NCBI RefSeq assembly: GCF_001638985.1
Contig: NW_017265136.1
Coordinates: 1,384,726 to 1,448,725, forward strand
Source: Phycomyces blakesleeanus NRRL 1555(-)
Lineage: Eukaryota > Mucoromycota > Mucoromycetes > Mucorales > Phycomycetaceae
Length of the DNA stretch: 64,000 nucleotides
Reading direction: 5' to 3'
The position numbers and the translations under genes were made by a program. The notes under the pieces were generated by a model, which was not told the origin of the DNA, searched no databases, and saw nothing but the letters and a program-made list of their open reading frames with translations. Positions 23,207-35,707 of this stretch are shown here, one piece after another. How positions within the stretch are numbered: the stretch's first letter is position 1; each line of letters opens with the position of its first letter.

Positions 23207-26200
23207 TTCCTTTTATGCTTTTATACATTGTATTATATATATATACTATTACAACTAGAATCTGTATAAATGAATTCTATAATATATTGCACGAGTAACA
23301 CTTATTTTAATTATGTAATTTTTTTAAAGAAAAATGTTATCTTATTAATATTTAGAAACCGTATTTTGAGGTCTAATAATTTGAACTGTAAAGACCAGAA
23401 GAAGAAAATGCGAACTTCGCTAGACAAAGGTTCTGTGTATACGGAAGTATGGATATATATCCAAATAATGATCTTGTCTGAAAAACTACCCACTATATGC
23501 TTTTAAATATTATAATCAAGAAAGATATTATGACCCTCTTAGAGTGAAGTATTTAGTTCTCCTAATCTACGAGTGATATTTTTTTTTAAAAAAAATAGTA
23601 GAAAAAGAGGAGATTTTAAAGAACTGTAAGTAGTAGAGTAATCAGCTAGGATGTGATATTTGATTAGACATTTTGCTTAAACCTGGCAGTGTGTTCTACT
23701 TAAATTGGCTTGTCAGTAGTAGTGGTAAAACTTGAGTTTTTCTTGCTAAAATTATCAACAAAAAGAAAGTTACTATTATTATTACTTGAGGAAGCATATC
23801 GATTGCTATGATGGGATACTAATGGAACTTTCAACATTGTCAAATAAAAGTGGTGTATATGTACGAAATACGGCTCAATTAGCATTATGGTGTTGCAAAG
23901 TAAAAATAATCCCGTACTGTTAATATTGAGGTTCATGATAACTTTCTGGGCGTGAGCTATGGTAGATTTGTGAGAAAACTGAAAATAAAAGTATAGTATT
24001 GTAACGGGAACTAAAGAGAGGAAGTTGACCGAAATCCAGCTTCAATACAATATGGCGCTGCTTACGATGAGAAAGATATTAAACAATAGCCTTTTCAGTG
24101 AGTCTGTGAATTGTTTGAAGAAAACAATAATTGATTTCGATCCTTTGATTATAGAAGTAATAGAATTCTTTAGGATTTATTTTTATCAAATAAATGCAAC
24201 ATTTCCTGTAAACAGATTGAGGAAATCATCCTGTACGATACCCGAATAGAAATGCAGCGACGGTAGGTCTTCTATTCCTTCTTAAAATGACTGACTGACT
24301 TGACTCAAGCTACCTTGATACCTAAGTTTTTGGCCAAAGTAGGGTATATATGTATTTTTAGCTATTTAACAAACTTTACTAAACCAAAACCTTGTGTGAA
24401 TTATCAAAGCCAATTTACTATTTATTACCAAAAAGATTGAATTTATAAGCAAAAGAGAGGGCTATTTTATATAATTTACTAAGAAATGATTAGAAAAGAT
24501 TGCAGAGCTGTATTTATGTATATATTAATTAAAATCGTCTTTTTTTACAGATTATTGATATAAAGCATTGAGTAAAATAGAAAAAGTTAAAAGATGCTCT
24601 TACAAAGTACCAGGTTGCCCAGAGTTTATGGATCAGTGTAAATGCTTGGAAAGAGATCAGAATCATATTTTTTTTTACTAAACTCCGCGATTTAAATCGA
24701 CTTTGTATGACGTCTAAAGAATTAGAAAAGCCAAGTAATTCTTGTCTATAGGGTAAATATGTGTATATATCATATTATTCTAAATGTCTTTATAGGTTAT
24801 AATCCTAACCTTAAATAAAAGCCTATGTTCCATCAGAATTATGCTTCTTACTATAAGAATGCTACTCATAACCATTTAGCCTTGATTCAAGAAGATATTT
24901 GACATTTATTAGACTTTAATCATATACATATATATATATATATATGTACTTAAGAATATGGTAACCTTATATCATTTAACGCTCAAAAATTATAAGTATA
25001 TATTAAGGCATATAAACCATAAGAGATTCTTGGCACAGCTCAAACCTTGATCGAAAGAATTCTTTTCAAATATTATTTCCTTAAATGTGTTACACAATAA
25101 GCCTTGTTTGAAAGATCTTTTAAAAAAAATCCCTTTTAAAATGATAATTTGGAGATCCTTCAAAGAATTCTGTTGTAAACATAAATCTTATTTTTTTTAT
25201 TTCACAGTAGTAGCCTTTGGTTTTGACTATAAGAGAGTTAATTTATGTATTTTCTCTGAGAAATCACAGGAGGACTCCAAAACATCCACCAATACTATAC
25301 CTGAATGTTTTCTTGACAGTGCAGGGGAAATACATCCTTTTATTACACGATTTGCCTGATTTATCCATGCATATAGTGTAACATGCTAAGCTTAGGCATA
25401 CTGATGGATATTACAGAAATAATTATGACACATTATATATCGCGTACCACTTTTGAAGTCAATTATAGAGAGAATCAGAGAAAGTGGGCTAAACATACAA
25501 TATAGACTTGTGGTTGAAGGTGGCTTCTCCTTATACTATTGTAAGATAAACAAGACGTATATAGCCATTCTATATTGTATCTAATAAATTTGTGAAGAGT
25601 ACAGTTAATTCTTGAAAGTGATCCATCTTAAAATGACTTTTTAAATATATTCCATATAGAAACCCAAAAGAAGGGTCGGATTAGCCACCACTATGGATCT
25701 CCTTGGTCTGGGTTGGTGGCTGCTCTGATGTTGTTGCTTTAATTACGTTAGGGCTTTGCTTAGATACACTTCTCTAATTTACTAATATGGATTTATTATC
25801 CAAAAAGGACTAATCTCTGGGCAAGGGGATGCACGATGGTTTCTGGTGTAGGATAAAACTAAGATTATCTGTGCCTCAACAATAAAAGAAAACACATACT
25901 TTGGTTCAAATAGCTCATTTTTGTTCCGTATAATATAAGCTGTAGCTGGTATATTGCATCATTCTATCATACCTTGTTTTAATAACTACAGCAAAATCTT
26001 GACGCGTACATAACATAAAACATTAATAGCTCTAATTTTTTGTAGAAGATTTATTTTATCTTAATTTGGAAGAAAAATAGTATCAATTTTAAATGTTTCA
26101 TTTAGGTTAATTTTTAATATCTATCTCAAAAAGAAAGGCTTGATTGATATGATTCTCTGCATAGGTGTAAAATATAATGCAAAGCTACATGCCAAGCCGG

Positions 26201-27256
26201 AACGTGTATGGAGGCTGTGGCAAGTGATCCAATAGTCTGGATGACAGAATTAATCCCTTAACTATGGCTGGTTTTCCAGACACTTACTAAGTTTGGCATT
26301 TTGCTGAGCTAAACAGGGCTTATATTTTCCATGTCAAGAAACAAAAAGCTATTAGCTATCCTATCATCTCATACAATTATAACAGCGTTTTTTTTTTCAA
26401 GTTGATTAAAGCATCCAAAAACTAGTAAACGATAAATAACAATACTATACACTCATCTACGCCTCACAAAATAATTTTAGAGAAAGAGAGACAAAATATC
26501 TTGTCTATTCGCCAAATTGGATCTTGGAAAACTCAAAGTAATTTTGATCTGTTTTACCATGGGCTTATGTTTGGGCTAATTTATTCTGCCAACAGATATC
26601 TACGTATAATATTTTACAGTTGAATAAAAAAAATTAATTTTGTTTCTTGTAAAGGCAGTTTAGATTAAACTTTATTCCGGGAGAAAAATACATACTTATT
26701 GTCCGTATTATTGTCTGGTAGCTTAACGAGGAGTATAGAGATGACCTAGTGTTGCTGGAAGAATAGACCATATAAGGTATACACCGGTGAAAGGACAACC
26801 CAACTTTACAATATAGTCGATCAAAGCAAGGGAATAACCAACGGGCTACAAATAGAATGATACACTGCCTTTTCTTTAGAAATCGGGAAATTCAAACTTC
26901 TATAGTCGAACACACACACAAATATATATATATAGATTTGTACCACTTGGTTTTAAAAATACTATACATAGAATATTCTATGCAAGTAGAAAATGATCGC
27001 TTTATTGAAATGGAAGGTGGTTCAGCTTGCTGAGCATCCTTTTCTCCTACTTTCCTAAAAAGAAGAAGACATAAACTATATTTAATTCTACCTAAGCTAT
27101 AGTAGATGATGTATAGCTTTATCTCTGTAGCCAATATGCGTACAAAGTTAAAAAAAATTGTATAAAAAGATATATTTTTCTGTCAATTCATTTCTCAAAA
27201 CAGCTTCCAGATCAACCAGCTTATATTAACTACCTCTTTCCCTCTTATTACTTTGA
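23207..27256. other. Long intergenic region, no gene seen
   Basis: Four kilobases of AT-rich DNA with stop codons in all frames. It holds a T9A8 tract at 23579-23595 and a long TA repeat at about 24930-24945. The frame at 25087-25359 is Lys/Phe-rich with no motif. I found no transposase, RNA gene or spliced gene. Confidence 0.5.
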
Positions 27257-28263
27257 ATGTCAAATATACTCAAAGACAAAAACTATTCAACATCTTCTTA
27301 CAGTATGAAAAATACTTCCGAAAGACGTCAGTCAGAAGCACTCTTGGAGCCAGATCGAGACGACAACTCTGTTACCATACAAGACATGCCTATAGACACT
27401 CCAGAACCAGAAACCGATCCCACTTCTTTATATACTGATCCTCTGTCAGACCCCAAAGTTAAACGAGCTTTTATACTACGTCAATTTCTTTCTCTTGCCA
27501 TCGTCCTTGTTATAAACGTCGGCCTTCCTTTGTTGATTTACTATGTGCTGAAGATGTATATCAGCATTTTGGTTGCTCTTATTCTATCCGGTATCCCTCC
27601 TCTCCTCCATGTACTGATTACCTTCTACCGGAAAAGACGTGTTGATGTTCTTGGCTGCATTTTCGTAATCTCATTCATTTTGTCAGCTGTATTGACACTT
27701 ATCAATGGTAAGACCCTTAATAATTCAGTTCAAGTGTTTTTATTGTATATTAAATCATACATTGTATTATTATAGGAAATGTTCGGTATGCTTTGTTACG
27801 TGACTCTGTTACTACTGCCATTGTTGGTCTCATGTTCTTGATTACACTGATCCCTCTCAAAACTCGAATCCTTACTATCCGTCCTCTCACATTCCTCATC
27901 ACCCTACAAATGACAACAGAGATGCCGCCTATGACTTGGACAGATAGACAAGGAGAAGTCCACAGCCAGTCTTACATGGAATGGTGCTGGGATCAATTTC
28001 GATGGGTCCGTAGAAACGCTTATATAACTACCTCCTTATGGGGCTTTTTTCTTATGGGCGAGTTTGTCGCAAGAGTTCTTATGGTTCAAAGTACATTGTC
28101 TGTCGACGATATTGTTCTTTACGGAAATATCATCTTGATATGTGTTATTGTTATAATGACAGTATTTTCTGTTTTAAGAGCTATGCAGTTCAGTAAGATG
28201 TTCAAGCCATATGCAATTGAATGGCACAAGAATAATAATTTCCCTGTAACTACCACCGTTTAA
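27257..28263 (+). CDS. Integral membrane protein, possibly VC0807-like
   Basis: Two exons, 27257-27707 and 27776-28263, give about 312 aa. After a polar N-terminal tail of about 70 residues come hydrophobic segments LAIVLVINVGLPLLIYYVL, SILVALILSGIPPLLHVLI, LGCIFVISFILSAVLTLI, TAIVGLMFLITLIPL, TTSLWGFFLMGEFVARVL and NIILICVIVIMTVFSVL. The motif SGIPPLL followed by a basic RKRRVDVLG loop and LLRDS recalls the VC0807-like family of small membrane proteins of unknown role. An alternative in-frame start is at 27305. Function is unknown. Confidence 0.7.
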
Positions 28264-28485
28264 TCCTTGTATAATTTCTCTTTTATTTATATCTCTTTAT
28301 TAATACTCAATAAATCTCATTGAATTTCATATACTTAATCTATAAACTATACAAACGTGACAATATACTATATGAACCCTTCCATTCAAATAAAAACAAC
28401 AACAGTACAAACAAGAAGAAAAAAAAATATTCGATATAATATGATTTGCTCATAATGGCCATAAAATGATAGGTATATCACCGAG

Positions 28486-29202
28486 TTAGTCAAAATCGGC
28501 TTCAAACAGAACTTCTCTCTCTGCTCGAACGTTTCCCGCTGGTACAAGATCCCACAGCTGGTTGACGTTTGCATTGTCAAGAGCAAACTTTTTGTGGGAT
28601 AGAACTAGTCGTGTTCCATCCGTCTGATAATTCCCTTTAACATCCAATACCATGTGGGGCTCTGACAGAACGTATATATAACCATCCCTATATCCCCATT
28701 GCTGATTCTGGGCATCAGCAACTAGCTTACGGTCATATTGACAGATCAAAGCATGGTCTACAATTGGTCCTCCTCTGACATCCAAACATTTTCCTGAATG
28801 CTTGTTGATAATGAATCCTTCCTACCTCAAATCAATTTCAAAATGATCCCTTGTTATTATGAGTAAAGCAGTCTTGATGGATAATTCTCTCTCTCTCTTA
28901 TCATCTTTATTACCTGATAGTACCAGAGTTGGTTGTCTCGATCATTATCATGTTTTGGTGACCATATTAATATTTTACCGTCGTTCTACAACTGTGTGAG
29001 TCTGTAAGGTCTTGATTTTATTTGCTTTTTTTTTTGGCTGAGCGCTGCTTTGATCTTACTTTTATAGAGGCTCCGTCGACTATAATATTTACAAAAGAGT
29101 GAGTAAGAAGTAGGTATTTTGTTAATGTTATACCATACCATCCACAACCTTTCCAGAATTGCGAGACTGGATGTAAAAATAACCTTCAGGGAAATCTGCC
29201 AT
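28486..29202 (-). CDS. Ricin B-type beta-trefoil lectin domain protein
   Basis: Four exons, 29202-29139, 29079-29060 (20 nt), 28985-28914 and 28821-28486, give 163 aa, essentially one beta-trefoil. Three Q-x-W signatures mark the subdomains: DNQLWYYQ, NQQWGYRDG and VNQLWDLVP. Each follows a Gly-Lys-x-Leu/Val-Asp-Val strand (SGKVVDV, SGKCLDVRG, PHMVLDVKG). Such domains usually bind galactose-type sugars. No catalytic chain, signal peptide or transmembrane segment accompanies it, so nothing here suggests a toxin; a cytoplasmic lectin is more likely. It is divergent from the PPR gene, whose start lies 194 bp away. Confidence 0.85.
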
Positions 29203-29395
29203 TAAGATAGGAAGAGAATGAGAGAAAGAGGCGGATAGAGTAGTTTCAGAAATGGGCTACTATTGGTCTAGTGGACAAGGGACGTCATAAAGACAGCTGA
29301 TTGGTCAAAATTTTAAACTCTTAGAAATCTGGACGTGGTTGTTATTGTTTTGTTTTTTTTACACCTGTCTTCTGCTGTTGCTGTTGTTGTCAGTA

Positions 29396-30817
29396 ATGAA
29401 CGTCCACAAGACGACTGTCGCCCTGAGTGCCCTTTCTCGGGCTAGTTTACCCCGGTCAGCTATTCGACAATCGATAACCAGTTTCCCAAGAGAAAATCTA
29501 TTGCTGCCTGTTAATGTCACAGTTCGCCATGCACATAATGGTAACTGCGATGTATATCGCTTTCACCACGTCAAGACGCTTACGAAATTGAACCAAAACT
29601 TGCTCGGAGCGATTAGTAATAAGAATGAGGAGGCTGTGTGGAGAGTCTACACAGAATTAAGCGAAACCAAAAAATTAAATAGCCTCACTGCTGAACAACA
29701 CTCTATGGCCCTGAGAGCATTTCGTCTCAAAAACCACGTTTCTTACGGCTCTGAAGAAATCGAGAATATGAAAAACCGAATATTATTTATTGTTGAGAAT
29801 ATGAAATCGCTGAACATTGGACTTGATTTACGTGACTATAACCATCTCTTGGACTTTTTTGGACGTGCCGGTGATTGGCAGACTTGTGTTCACTACTGGG
29901 ATGAAATGATGGCTGAACCCAAGGGACTTTGGGGTGTTAGCCCGGATATTCACAGCTACAATTTTTACATGCGCGGCGCCTTGCAGGGCAAGAAGCCTAC
30001 CGAAGTATTCAATGTACTTGCACTTATGCGCAAGGACAATATGGAGCCCAACGTTTTTACCTACAGTACACTTATCGAAGCCCACGGGTTAATGGGTGAT
30101 ATCCGATCGGCCGATGCTGTGTACCAAAAAACATTTTTGGATGCTACAGCAGCTGCCAGTCCAGAGTCAGCTCCGGGATTCTTTTCATTTCTGTCGTTCC
30201 AGGGCGGGAAGCAGGAATTAACCAATGTCGCGGCCCGTGCGGTGCTTGAGTTATTGCCAATTTCACCCGAGAGTGGCGCTCTTAAGCCTAATACGAGTGT
30301 GTTTGTGGCACTGATCAATGCACACGGCCGTCATGGAAACGTCAAGGGATTGTCTCACATTCAACACAAGATGATGCCTGCAGCTAAAGTGCAGCCTGAC
30401 ATCAAAGTCTACAATGCACTCATACGATGGTATTGCAAGCATTCTGATATCGAGTCTGTCAAACAAGTATTCAGTGATATGGAAAAAAACAACATCAAGC
30501 CCACTGTTACTTCATTCAACTATCTATTCAGACATGAAGCACTCAAGGAGAAGCAGACACAGAAAGCTGAAAAACTGCTAGACCTTATGAAACGTGTCTA
30601 CAATATCACCCCGATTACATCCATGTATCGTACTCTGATGAAGATTCATCACCATCACAACCGTAACGAAGATGCCAAACGGGTATATCGCGATTATAGT
30701 AAAGCGAATGGAATACGAACAGAATCAGAAGCAGAATCAGAAACAGAATCAGGAGCAGAAGCAGAATCAGAATCACCAAAACTATCCACACCCACGCCAG
30801 CAGTTACAGGAAATTAA
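29396..30817 (+). CDS. Mitochondrial pentatricopeptide-repeat (PPR) protein
   Basis: A single exon of 473 aa. The first 60 residues are rich in Arg, Ser and Ala with no acidic residue near the start (MNVHKTTVALSALSRASLPR), typical of mitochondrial import. PPR-like helical pairs follow: DYNHLLDFFGRAGDWQTC, DIHSYNFYMRGALQGKKP, NVFTYSTLIEAHGLMGD, NTSVFVALINAHGRHGN, DIKVYNALIRWYCKHSD and TVTSFNYLFRHEALKEK. PPR proteins bind mitochondrial RNA and act in its processing, stability or translation; the target cannot be inferred. The C-terminus ends in a low-complexity Glu/Ser tail made by a gaatca/gaagca repeat at about 30720-30770. The start at 29396 was chosen over an upstream non-ATG frame because the targeting sequence begins there. 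Confidence 0.88.
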   Translation: MNVHKTTVALSALSRASLPRSAIRQSITSFPRENLLLPVNVTVRHAHNGNCDVYRFHHVKTLTKLNQNLLGAISNKNEEAVWRVYTELSETKKLNSLTAEQHSMALRAFRLKNHVSYGSEEIENMKNRILFIVENMKSLNIGLDLRDYNHLLDFFGRAGDWQTCVHYWDEMMAEPKGLWGVSPDIHSYNFYMRGALQGKKPTEVFNVLALMRKDNMEPNVFTYSTLIEAHGLMGDIRSADAVYQKTFLDATAAASPESAPGFFSFLSFQGGKQELTNVAARAVLELLPISPESGALKPNTSVFVALINAHGRHGNVKGLSHIQHKMMPAAKVQPDIKVYNALIRWYCKHSDIESVKQVFSDMEKNNIKPTVTSFNYLFRHEALKEKQTQKAEKLLDLMKRVYNITPITSMYRTLMKIHHHHNRNEDAKRVYRDYSKANGIRTESEAESETESGAEAESESPKLSTPTPAVTGN

Positions 30818-31341
30818 AGAAGAAGAAAGAGAAAGAGAGAAAGTAAAGAATATCTAATGTCACTTCAATTCATTCCTAATCTCCCACCAAAACCCCCTCC
30901 CCCCACTCGCACTCTCGACAGCTCTAGTAGTCTACGAGGGAATCAAATCATAAAATAGACAGGTGTTGTAGTGACAAACGTTGTATATAAAGTAAGAGGA
31001 CGATCGATGCTTGTAATATGATTCTTTATTTGGCACAAGTTGCCATGACAGCGTCTTTGTGTGGTTCAATCGTTACATAAGAAACACGTGAAGGGGAGCA
31101 TTTAAGGGGTCTCCGCAACAAAGATAAGAAGAGTGGCAGGACAGAAAAGGCAACTGGTAACCAAATCGGGTTTATCATTTTTCTTATCAGTCGTAAGGTT
31201 TTGAGGATAAGACTTGTGCATTTTGAGAAGGGAAAGAAGTATGAAGTAGTTATTAGGCGGGAATAGTAGCAAATCTGAGGGTATTTTTCTGCTTAAATAT
31301 ATGTATGAATGTGTGAGTGTGTATATACTTATATATAGATA
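30818..31341. other. Convergent intergenic spacer
   Basis: 3' ends of the PPR gene and the second GATA gene face each other here. There is a purine-rich start, a C-rich stretch near 30885-30905 and a TG-rich tract near 31305-31325. No gene. Confidence 0.5.
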
Positions 31342-32547
31342 TTAGTGAGGTGGGGTCCAGGAGGCTCTATGGACATGCGAGTCTATGGGGGCGAGTTGGA
31401 AGCGAGCGTAGGGCCGTGATGGTTCGGGTGTCGGCCGGGACTGCAAGGGATCTCCTCTGGGCAATGGCGCAGGGTGTGTTCCACTGCTCATTGACCCTTC
31501 CGGGGGCTGGAGACGACCTGCGTTGGCACCAAGCTGATGGAGGAAGTTTGCTAATGGGTCTTGTTGTTGAGAAGCAGGCGTGTCAAGCTTCATTACATCT
31601 TCTAGACTCTTTAAAATTTTAGAAGAGTGCGACAAAAGAACATTGATGCTATCAACCTCCTGTTGAAGTTCATTACGCCTCTGTTGTAAGGCAAAGCGAA
31701 AGCTACCAGCCTTGCTTGGCTGTGATTCTTCAGTTGGAAGCGGTGGCGGTGGCGCTACGGGATTGTGATGACTCCATATATCTTTAGAAATATTTACGGC
31801 AGCAATAAGTGATGAAAGATTTGGCAAGGAAGATGTTTTTGGGGCAATAGAGCGCGTGTTTGTGGAATTGTCATGCTCGGCTGACAACGAAGATGGCGTT
31901 TTTATATGAGATTCTGACGCGAGTGATCCTTTCCTAGAGCCAGAAAACGTGGGTATATCATTACGGTGATGTTGAGGAGGAGGGGTTATCCTTTGTATGA
32001 TATCACGTTGATCAACGTCTGGATAGATCTTGAAGGTGCTTTGTCGACATTCGTTACGCATTGGTATATCTTGTTGCTGTTTCTGCTGAAAACCGACTGG
32101 ACTAAATCTCTTACGTCTCTTAATAGTCGTTCTCTTCATTGCTATGGGTCTTTGAACGCTGTGCAATTTATAATACAGCCCACAGGCATTACAGATAGTG
32201 TTTCCATCCTTATCTCTGCGCCAAAGTGGGGTCGTGCGCGTGTGGCAATTAAAACATTGTATAATAGGAAGTGACCAAAGGGCAGGATCGCTTGATTGAC
32301 ATTCCTGGTACCTATCTGAACTTTTCTCTTGTTGAGTTTCTGGGAGATCTTCTTCTTGTTTTGGATAGACAGGGGATTCACGATGGAGAGAGGTTTCAGA
32401 TTCTGGTGTGCTTTGTTCAGATATATTACTGTCAGACCTAATATGGCGCCACTGGTAAGATGGCTGAGTGTTGAGGACTGGATGTTCGATAGGCTGAAGA
32501 CGAGAATGTCTGATGTCTTGAACCATTTTGTTTTTGAGAGGGTCCAT
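31342..32547 (-). CDS. GATA transcription factor with C-terminal coiled coil
   Basis: A single uninterrupted exon of 401 aa. One GATA finger of the C-x2-C-x17-C-x2-C type lies at about residues 98-122 ([14 protein letters not shown] ... [14 protein letters not shown]), followed by a basic tail with TTIKRRKRF. The middle is Ser/Pro-rich. Near residues 285-320 a heptad-like segment ([35 protein letters not shown]) predicts a coiled coil. A single finger plus C-terminal coiled coil is the arrangement of the fungal AreB/Gzf3/Dal80 group, which antagonise AreA/Gat1 at nitrogen genes; that parallel is inference. A GATAAG lies about 250 bp upstream. It is divergent from the carboxypeptidase gene. 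Confidence 0.88.
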   Translation of the reverse strand: MDPLKNKMVQDIRHSRLQPIEHPVLNTQPSYQWRHIRSDSNISEQSTPESETSLHRESPVYPKQEEDLPETQQEKSSDRYQECQSSDPALWSLPIIQCFNCHTRTTPLWRRDKDGNTICNACGLYYKLHSVQRPIAMKRTTIKRRKRFSPVGFQQKQQQDIPMRNECRQSTFKIYPDVDQRDIIQRITPPPQHHRNDIPTFSGSRKGSLASESHIKTPSSLSAEHDNSTNTRSIAPKTSSLPNLSSLIAAVNISKDIWSHHNPVAPPPPLPTEESQPSKAGSFRFALQQRRNELQQEVDSINVLLSHSSKILKSLEDVMKLDTPASQQQDPLANFLHQLGANAGRLQPPEGSMSSGTHPAPLPRGDPLQSRPTPEPSRPYARFQLAPIDSHVHRASWTPPH

Positions 32548-33280
32548 TTTGTTATTGATTTGTCACTGAGTTTATTATATGGCTAATGTTGAGAAGCAAA
32601 TCCCATGAAGGAACGGAAGGGGAGCAAGAGAAGAAAGAAAAATAGAAAAGGATAGGAAGCATTAAATACATCAAGAAAATCTCAAGCAAAGATATCAAGA
32701 TACAAGAGCACAGACTGTTGATTGGCGACTGATAGGCATATTATGTCACCCCTGACAATTGAAATGAAAAATGAAATGTTTTTTATAGGTATTTAATGCG
32801 ATAAGATACGATACGCTGGCTATAGTTGGTTTCCATTTTAAGCGTGCGATAACTTTATTGACTCCCGGTTCTGCTTCCGAATACATCGTCTTTTATTCCT
32901 TTTTCATTGGCTATCCAAACCCAATGTACCGTATATCTTGCGTCCCATTGTTCAATTCACAAATGACCGACTTCTTTAAGAAGCAGGATTTTTCTATTAT
33001 TGTGCTTCGATCGTACAAATTTCTGCTGTAGATCAATCCAAGATGAGCTATTTTATCGACGGATTACCATATCAAAAAGAATCTATATTTTTCCTTTTCG
33101 TATTTTAGGAAACACAGGATAAACTCCCTCAAGTGACTCGTACCCAAGCTCAGCTTCGTACCACAGGCGCCTACCCACTATACTCAATTGTCTTGGCTAC
33201 AATTGACTTTGCAAGATTTATATATATATATATATATCTTTTGCTTCGTCTGTAATTCTTTTACTTTCTCACAGTTTGGA
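32548..33280. promoter_or_regulatory. Shared promoter region of the GATA factor and carboxypeptidase genes
   Basis: This 733-bp spacer separates two divergent starts. It contains GATAAGATA from 32800 onward. A TA repeat precedes a cag acceptor-like site just before the carboxypeptidase start. A short open stretch near 33110-33220 is preceded by an acceptor-like ttttag and could be a 5' untranslated exon. The GATA site could serve either gene. Confidence 0.4.
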
Positions 33281-35441
33281 ATGCGCATTACGGCCAAGCT
33301 TTTTACGATCGCAACTGCGATTACTTCCCTTGTCATTGGACAAGTGGTTGCAGAAACTAATTACCAGATCCCATTCGTCAATTCTGTTGACACTCAGGAA
33401 TTCAAAATTTTGACCAACGATGCTGTTGAAGGTTATGCTGTTCGAGTCAAAGAGCCCAAGTCTTGTGAAAGTGGTGTACAGGTAAACAAAAAAAATCAAA
33501 ACAAATAACAAACAACAAATAACATACTGTGTTATCACTACATAGTACTCTGGTTATATCGATAATCTCGAGACGGACGACCATTTCTTCTTTTGGTTCT
33601 TTGAGTCTCGTACTCTACCCAAGAGTGACCCCACTGTATTGTGGTTGAATGGTGGACCTGGTTGCTCTTCAATGATGGGTTTGTGGATGGAGTTGGGGTA
33701 AGACTTTTTCCTTATATTTTTTATATAATAAAATACGTTGGTCTAAATATGTTGTATTTCAGCCCCTGTCAAGTATCACCTTTTGGAAATGAAACATTTG
33801 TAAACCCCTACAGCTGGAACACATTGGCTAATGTGATATTTTTGGACCAGGTAAGCTTACTACTTACTTTATTCAGAAAACATTGCTTAGATTATCGCAT
33901 TACACGCATGGTGCAGATATAATCAAGGTTCTGAGATCCTGATAACGATTAATCATTTTGTTCATTTTTCTTTTTATAAGCCTGTCAATGTTGGTTACAG
34001 TTATGGAAAGTCGAAGATTAGAAGCACCAAGGAAGCAGCACGCGATGTGTACGCTTTCCTTCAGCTTTTCTTGAGCGAATTCACCGAGTATGCAGAGAAT
34101 CCTTTCCATATCTCTGGTGAATCTTATGGTAGGACAAACTCACAGAATTTTTTATTTTTTTATTGCTGGAAAGGCAATTTAATCCCTTTTGTCTATTAGC
34201 CGGTCATTATCTCCCTGCCATTGCCACCGAAATTATTGAGAATAACAAGGATGCGGGCAAGCACGGTAGAGTCCCAATCAAATTTGATTCGATGTTGATC
34301 GGCAACGGCTGGACAAATCCTCGTACTCAGTTCAAATATTACCAAGAATTTGGTTGCACTAAGAACGGAGAAGGTAAAAAATATACATCTATAGGATGTG
34401 AATTGGTTACAAAATATTCCGCGTTCAAGACCAATAATATAATTAAAACATATATCAATATTAATACAAAAAAAATAACATATATTTCAATAGTTGGCCC
34501 TATTTTTGATAAAAAAACATGTCAAGGTATGGTTGACACCTATCCCCGTTGCAAGTCCCTGATGGACACTTGTTACAAGCATCCCTCTGCTTTGACTTGT
34601 ATTCCTGCCACTCTCTATTGTGAAAAGACCCAAGCCGGACCCTTTGACAAGACAGGCTTGAACCCTTATGATATTCGCATGGATTGTGAGGGTGACAGTG
34701 GTCTCTGCTACAACCTGATTGAATCTATTGAGATCTGGGCCAACGAAGACAAGGTCCGCGCTGAACTTGGCGTTGACCCCAAGGCCGGGAACTACACAGG
34801 CTGTAGCGATTCGGTTGGCTTCCGCTTTGGAAAGACAGGTGACAAGTAAGTCAAATCATGCCACACGATACGGCTCTATTAAGTACCTTTTGATATCTTT
34901 CAATGTCTTACATGAAAATCTATATCTTTTCCCTTATCTCTTATAGCGCATTCGACTTTTCTTCAGATGTAGCTCAGACTCTGATTGCTGGTGTTCGTGT
35001 TCTGCTTTACGTCGGTAAGTTAAAACAAAACCAGTAGTTATACATTTCAACCCTAATCATATATACATATATATTATTATAGGTGACAAGGACTGGATCT
35101 GTAACTGGTGAGTCGTGGGTTTAATTTAATTATTTATCTATCTATTTCCAAAAAGAAAAAAGAAACTCACCAAACTAATCTTATCTTTTAGGATTGGAAA
35201 TAAGGCCTGGTCTCTAGAGATGGACTGGCCCGGAAGAACTGCTTACAATGAAGCAGTAGACCACCCATGGCACAGCTGGCTTACTGGTGAAAAGGCTGGC
35301 GAAGTGCGTTCTGCAAACAACCTCACATTTTTGCGTATCTACGATGCCGGACACATGGTTCCCTATGATCAACCTGCCAATGCGCTCGACTTCTTTGGCA
35401 GATGGATCAACCATATTCCCCTCAGTTTCTGGACTGATTAA
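33281..35441 (+). CDS. Serine carboxypeptidase, carboxypeptidase Y-like (S10)
   Basis: Nine exons: 33281-33481, 33546-33697, 33763-33850, 33981-34128, 34200-34373, 34494-34845, 34947-35014, 35083-35107 (25 nt) and 35192-35441. All are in phase, 485 aa. The N-terminus ([19 protein letters not shown]) is a signal peptide. Family landmarks are oxyanion loop [10 protein letters not shown], nucleophile serine in HISGESYAGHYLPA (an intron falls inside this motif), catalytic aspartate in DKDWICNW and catalytic histidine in [12 protein letters not shown]. The cysteine-rich middle and [14 protein letters not shown] match carboxypeptidase Y. It removes C-terminal residues in the vacuole, or outside the cell. 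The next gene starts 266 bp downstream on the same strand. Confidence 0.95.
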
Positions 35442-35707
35442 AAGAAAAAAAATATCTTTTATTTTATTTTATTCTTATCTTATTTCATATTATTTAATTA
35501 TATTATTTAACAATAATAATAAAAATAATATTTTTTCTTAAATTTGTTTCAAAATAATAATTGGAGAATCTCATAAATTCCATACACAGTCAGCTTTCCC
35601 ATACTGGTGCACAGACGCTCTTTGTATAGGCAAGTCCGCCCTTTTCTTTTCCCACTAGTTCATTTTCCTTTGGGCAACCATTTTATCTCTCTATCTTTAC
35701 CATTAAT

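Noticed and set aside
25087..25359. Plus-strand open frame of 90 aa
   Set aside because: Lys/Phe-rich composition from A/T-rich DNA, with no supporting features.
28486..29202. Ricin-type toxin
   Set aside because: Only the Q-x-W beta-trefoil is present. There is no catalytic chain or secretion signal, so it is called a lectin-domain protein.
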